Source: Kiloniellaceae bacterium (GTDB taxonomy: Bacteria > Pseudomonadota > Alphaproteobacteria > Kiloniellales > Kiloniellaceae). Taken from it: a stretch of 17,291 nucleotides of DNA. Below, piece by piece: positions 15,332 through 17,291 of the stretch (within the stretch, counting starts at the first letter, position 1; every line of letters starts with the position of its first letter). The stretch covers positions 1 through 17,291 of the forward strand of contig JANQKX010000434.1 in the NCBI GenBank assembly GCA_028280915.1. Reading direction: 5' to 3'. The notes beneath the pieces are model-generated. The model was not told the origin of the DNA and made no database searches. It saw only the letters and a program-made list of their open reading frames with translations. A program made the position numbers and the translations under genes.

Positions 15332-16732
15332 TCACTCTTGCTCCAGGGCCTTGACGATCTGCTCGCACATCTTCTTGGCGTCGTCGAACAGCATCATGGT
15401 GTTGTCTCGGAAAAACAGCTCGTTTTGCACGCCCGCGTAGCCCGAGGCCATGGACCGCTTGATGAACAGCACCGTTCCCGCGTCCGCCACCTCCAAAATG
15501 GGCATGCCGTAAATCGGCGAGGTAGGATCGGTCTTGGCCGCCGGGTTGGTGATATCGTTGGCGCCGATGACGAAGGCCACGTCGGTGGATTTGAAATCCC
15601 GGTTGATTTCCTCCATCTCCAGAACCTCGTCATAGGGCACGTTGGCCTCGGCGAGCAGCACGTTCATATGGCCCGGCATGCGGCCGGCCACCGGATGGAT
15701 GGCATAGCGCACCTCCACGTCCTTGGACTTCAAGAGGTCCGCCATCTCGCGCAGGGCATGCTGCGCCTGGGCCACCGCCATGCCGTAGCCGGGCACGATG
15801 ATGACCGAGCCGGAATTGGCCATGAGGAAAGCGGCGTCGTCCGCCGAGCCGGCTTTCACCGCCCGGTCTTCCTCCCCCGCGCCACCGGCCGGACCGGCCG
15901 TCTCCCCGCCGAAGCCGCCCAGGATCACGTTGAAGATGGAGCGGTTCATGCCCTTGCACATGATGTAGCTGAGGATCGCGCCCGACGAGCCCACCAGGGC
16001 GCCGGTGATGATCAGCAGATTGTTTTCCAAGGTGAAGCCGATCCCGCAGGCCGCCCAGCCCGAATAGGAATTCAGCATGGAAACCACCACGGGCATGTCC
16101 GCCCCGCCGATGGGCAGGATCAGCAACAAGCCGAGCGCCAGGGAGATCAGCACGATCAGCCACAGGCTGCCCGGTGATTGGGTGCTGCACAGGATCACGA
16201 TCAGCACCACGATGGCGATGCCCAGCGCCGCGTTCAGCGGGTGCTGCATGGGAAACATCAAGGGCTTGCCCGATACCAGCCCCTGCAGCTTGGCAAAGGC
16301 CACCACGGAACCGGTAAAGGTAATGGCGCCGATGGCGATGCCCAGGGACATTTCGATCAAGCTGGCGATCTTGATGTCCCCGACGGTCCCGATGCCATAG
16401 GCTTCGGGGCGGTAAAAGGCGGCGACCGCCACCAAAACCGCGGCCAGCCCCACCAGGGAGTGAAAGGCCGCCACCAGCTGGGGCAAGGCGGTCATGTTGA
16501 TGCGCAGGGCCACCACGGTGCCGATGGCGCCGCCGATCAGCAGCCCGGCGATGATGATGCCGTAGCTCACCACGCCGGGCAGGGCCAAGGTGGTGATGAT
16601 GGCAATGGCCATGCCCACCATGCCGAAAAGATTGCCGTTCCGGCTGGTGGTGGGATGGGACAGGCCCCGCAAGGCCAGGATGAAACAAACCGACGCGACC
16701 AAATAGAGCAGGCCTGCCAAATTCTCGCTCAT
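15332..16732 (-). CDS. pntB: NAD(P) transhydrogenase beta subunit PntB
   Basis: Membrane and NADP(H)-binding subunit of the proton-translocating transhydrogenase, which uses the proton gradient to reduce NADP+ with NADH. The 466 residues contain a long polytopic domain II (roughly 1-265, with GLLYLVASVCFILALRGLSHP at the start and conserved GADMPVVVSMLNSYSGWAA) and then domain III. Domain III has IIVPGYGMAVAQAQHALREM, HPVAGRMPGHMNVLLAEANV, DVAFVIGANDITNPAA and LFIKRSMASGYAGVQN. The linker between them carries a Gly/Glu-rich stretch (ETAGPAGGAGEEDR). The ATG follows GGAGAGGACTGTC and is 12 bases after the pntAB stop, so the genes are co-transcribed. In the closing motif DNTMMLFDDAKK, Asp replaces the Gly usual in MLFGDAKK. 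Confidence 0.96.
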   Translation of the reverse strand: MSENLAGLLYLVASVCFILALRGLSHPTTSRNGNLFGMVGMAIAIITTLALPGVVSYGIIIAGLLIGGAIGTVVALRINMTALPQLVAAFHSLVGLAAVLVAVAAFYRPEAYGIGTVGDIKIASLIEMSLGIAIGAITFTGSVVAFAKLQGLVSGKPLMFPMQHPLNAALGIAIVVLIVILCSTQSPGSLWLIVLISLALGLLLILPIGGADMPVVVSMLNSYSGWAACGIGFTLENNLLIITGALVGSSGAILSYIMCKGMNRSIFNVILGGFGGETAGPAGGAGEEDRAVKAGSADDAAFLMANSGSVIIVPGYGMAVAQAQHALREMADLLKSKDVEVRYAIHPVAGRMPGHMNVLLAEANVPYDEVLEMEEINRDFKSTDVAFVIGANDITNPAAKTDPTSPIYGMPILEVADAGTVLFIKRSMASGYAGVQNELFFRDNTMMLFDDAKKMCEQIVKALEQE

Positions 16733-16744
16733 GACAGTCCTCTC

Positions 16745-17155
16745 CTATTTCTTCTTTTTAAACATGGCGAGCATGCGATGGGTCACGATGAAACCGCCAA
16801 AGATGTTCACCGCCGCCAAGGTCACGGCCAAAAATCCCATGACCTCGCTGAAACCGAAATCCGCCGGCCCCGCCGCGATCAAGGCGCCCACGATGATCAC
16901 CGAGGAAATGGCGTTGGTCACCGCCATCAAGGGGGAATGCAGAGCCGGGGTCACCCGCCACACCACGTGATAGCCCACGAAGACGGCCAAGACCAAAACG
17001 GTCAAACCGATCACCAGGGGCGACGTTCCACCGTCCGCCGCGGCCTCGGTCACAAAACGGCCCGCGTCCGCGGCCAACCCCGCCAAATCGTCCGATAACT
17101 CCCGCGCCCGATTGGCCAGGTCGACCGCCTTGTCGGAAAACTGTTCGTTAGCCAT
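16745..17155 (-). CDS. pntAB: NAD(P) transhydrogenase alpha-2 subunit PntAB
   Basis: Small membrane subunit completing domain II of the three-gene transhydrogenase. I chose the ATG at 17153-17155 (136 residues, MANEQFSDKA), nine bases after GGGGG. An alternative ATG at 17164 adds MAR but abuts the G-run. After a charged N-terminal helix (about 45 residues, DLANRARELSDDLAGLAADA) come membrane segments VIGLTVLVLAVFVGYHVVW, SVIIVGALIAAG and VMGFLAVTLAAVNIFGGFIV. The signature WRVTPALHSPLMAVTNAISS is highly conserved. It ends HRMLAMFKKKK. The start overlaps the end of the upstream gene by eight bases, implying coupling. The three-gene split resembles R. rubrum and contrasts with the fused pntA of E. 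coli. Confidence 0.94.
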   Translation of the reverse strand: MANEQFSDKAVDLANRARELSDDLAGLAADAGRFVTEAAADGGTSPLVIGLTVLVLAVFVGYHVVWRVTPALHSPLMAVTNAISSVIIVGALIAAGPADFGFSEVMGFLAVTLAAVNIFGGFIVTHRMLAMFKKKK

Positions 17156-17291
17156 CCTTGCCATCCCCCGGTTTGTCTTGTGCTTCTGCGTCCTTTTGGG
17201 CCGGATCTTTTTGGGCCGCGCTCTCCGGCGATCCGGCCGCCGGCTTTGCCTTTGGCTTTTCCGGTTCAGGTTCGGCTTTCGGTTTTTCCGG
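17148..17291 (-). CDS. pntAA: probable NAD(P) transhydrogenase alpha-1 subunit PntAA, C-terminal end (partial)
   Basis: The frame is open from the right edge to a TAA at 17148-17150, giving 47 C-terminal residues; the rest lies outside the window. Assignment is by position: it ends inside the first codons of pntAB, as expected for the NAD(H)-binding domain I subunit. The visible tail (EKPKAEPEPEKPKAKPAAGS through DKPGDGKDG) contains only Pro, Glu, Lys, Ala, Gly, Ser, Gln and Asp, with no bulky hydrophobic residue. It must be a disordered linker or tail, not part of the Rossmann domain. Composition alone does not prove the family. Confidence 0.75.
   Translation of the reverse strand, partial: PEKPKAEPEPEKPKAKPAAGSPESAAQKDPAQKDAEAQDKPGDGKDG

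Noticed and set aside
16178..17098. A 306-codon plus-strand ORF opposite pntB and pntAB
   Set aside because: Histidine/glycine/glutamine-rich shadow of the membrane protein genes; no family features.

Overview
The window reads as ordinary chromosome from a GC-rich alphaproteobacterium, most likely of the Rhodospirillales type. The pointers are a DUF1013/TrcR-type regulator, a COQ9-family protein in the def/rpsU neighbourhood, two small DUF465 (YdcH-like) proteins, a TIGR02444-type protein, UbiX, and a proton-translocating transhydrogenase split into three genes as in Rhodospirillum rubrum. The species cannot be named from the sequence. Every protein assignment is motif recognition by eye; no database search was run.

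Layout. 1-1780 (+): the 3' part of a PIG3-type quinone oxidoreductase, then the TrcR-like regulator behind its own plausible promoter, closed by a hairpin. 1860-4708 (-): a propionate-CoA ligase (PrpE type) followed by a short-chain dehydrogenase. 4955-6574 (+): a second, divergent AMP-forming acyl-CoA synthetase. 6575-6887 is non-coding with two short tandem repeats and a minus-strand terminator. That terminator serves a 54-residue DUF465 gene at 6888-7052, which is easily missed because of its size. 7149-7769 (+): ubiX. 7909-8424 (-): a TIGR02444-type protein with no ordinary start codon in front of its conserved N-terminus. 8566-8772 (+): a second DUF465 gene. 8843-9682 (-): a diguanylate cyclase. 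9876-11500 (+): purE-purK. 11533-12839 (-): def-coq9, divergent from rpsU (13128-13331, +), with a full CtrA-like box between them. 13554-14396 (+): a second short-chain dehydrogenase, convergent with a DMT/EamA transporter (14405-15289, -). The transporter lies just downstream of pntB, pntAB and the C-terminal end of a probable pntAA, which runs off the right edge.

How the genes fit together. The content is mostly housekeeping: acyl-CoA activation, purine synthesis (PurE/PurK), ubiquinone synthesis and use (UbiX, COQ9, quinone reductase), translation (rpsU, def), NADPH supply (Pnt) and regulation (TrcR, a GGDEF enzyme). No mobile element, phage gene, CRISPR array, tRNA or rRNA was seen, and no convincing new multi-gene system. 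The points worth checking are small-scale: a possible AUC start, a shared palindromic stop at a convergent junction, tandem repeats copied from gene ends, a CtrA-like box, substitutions in otherwise conserved motifs, and a fully hydrophilic tail on the transhydrogenase alpha-1 subunit.
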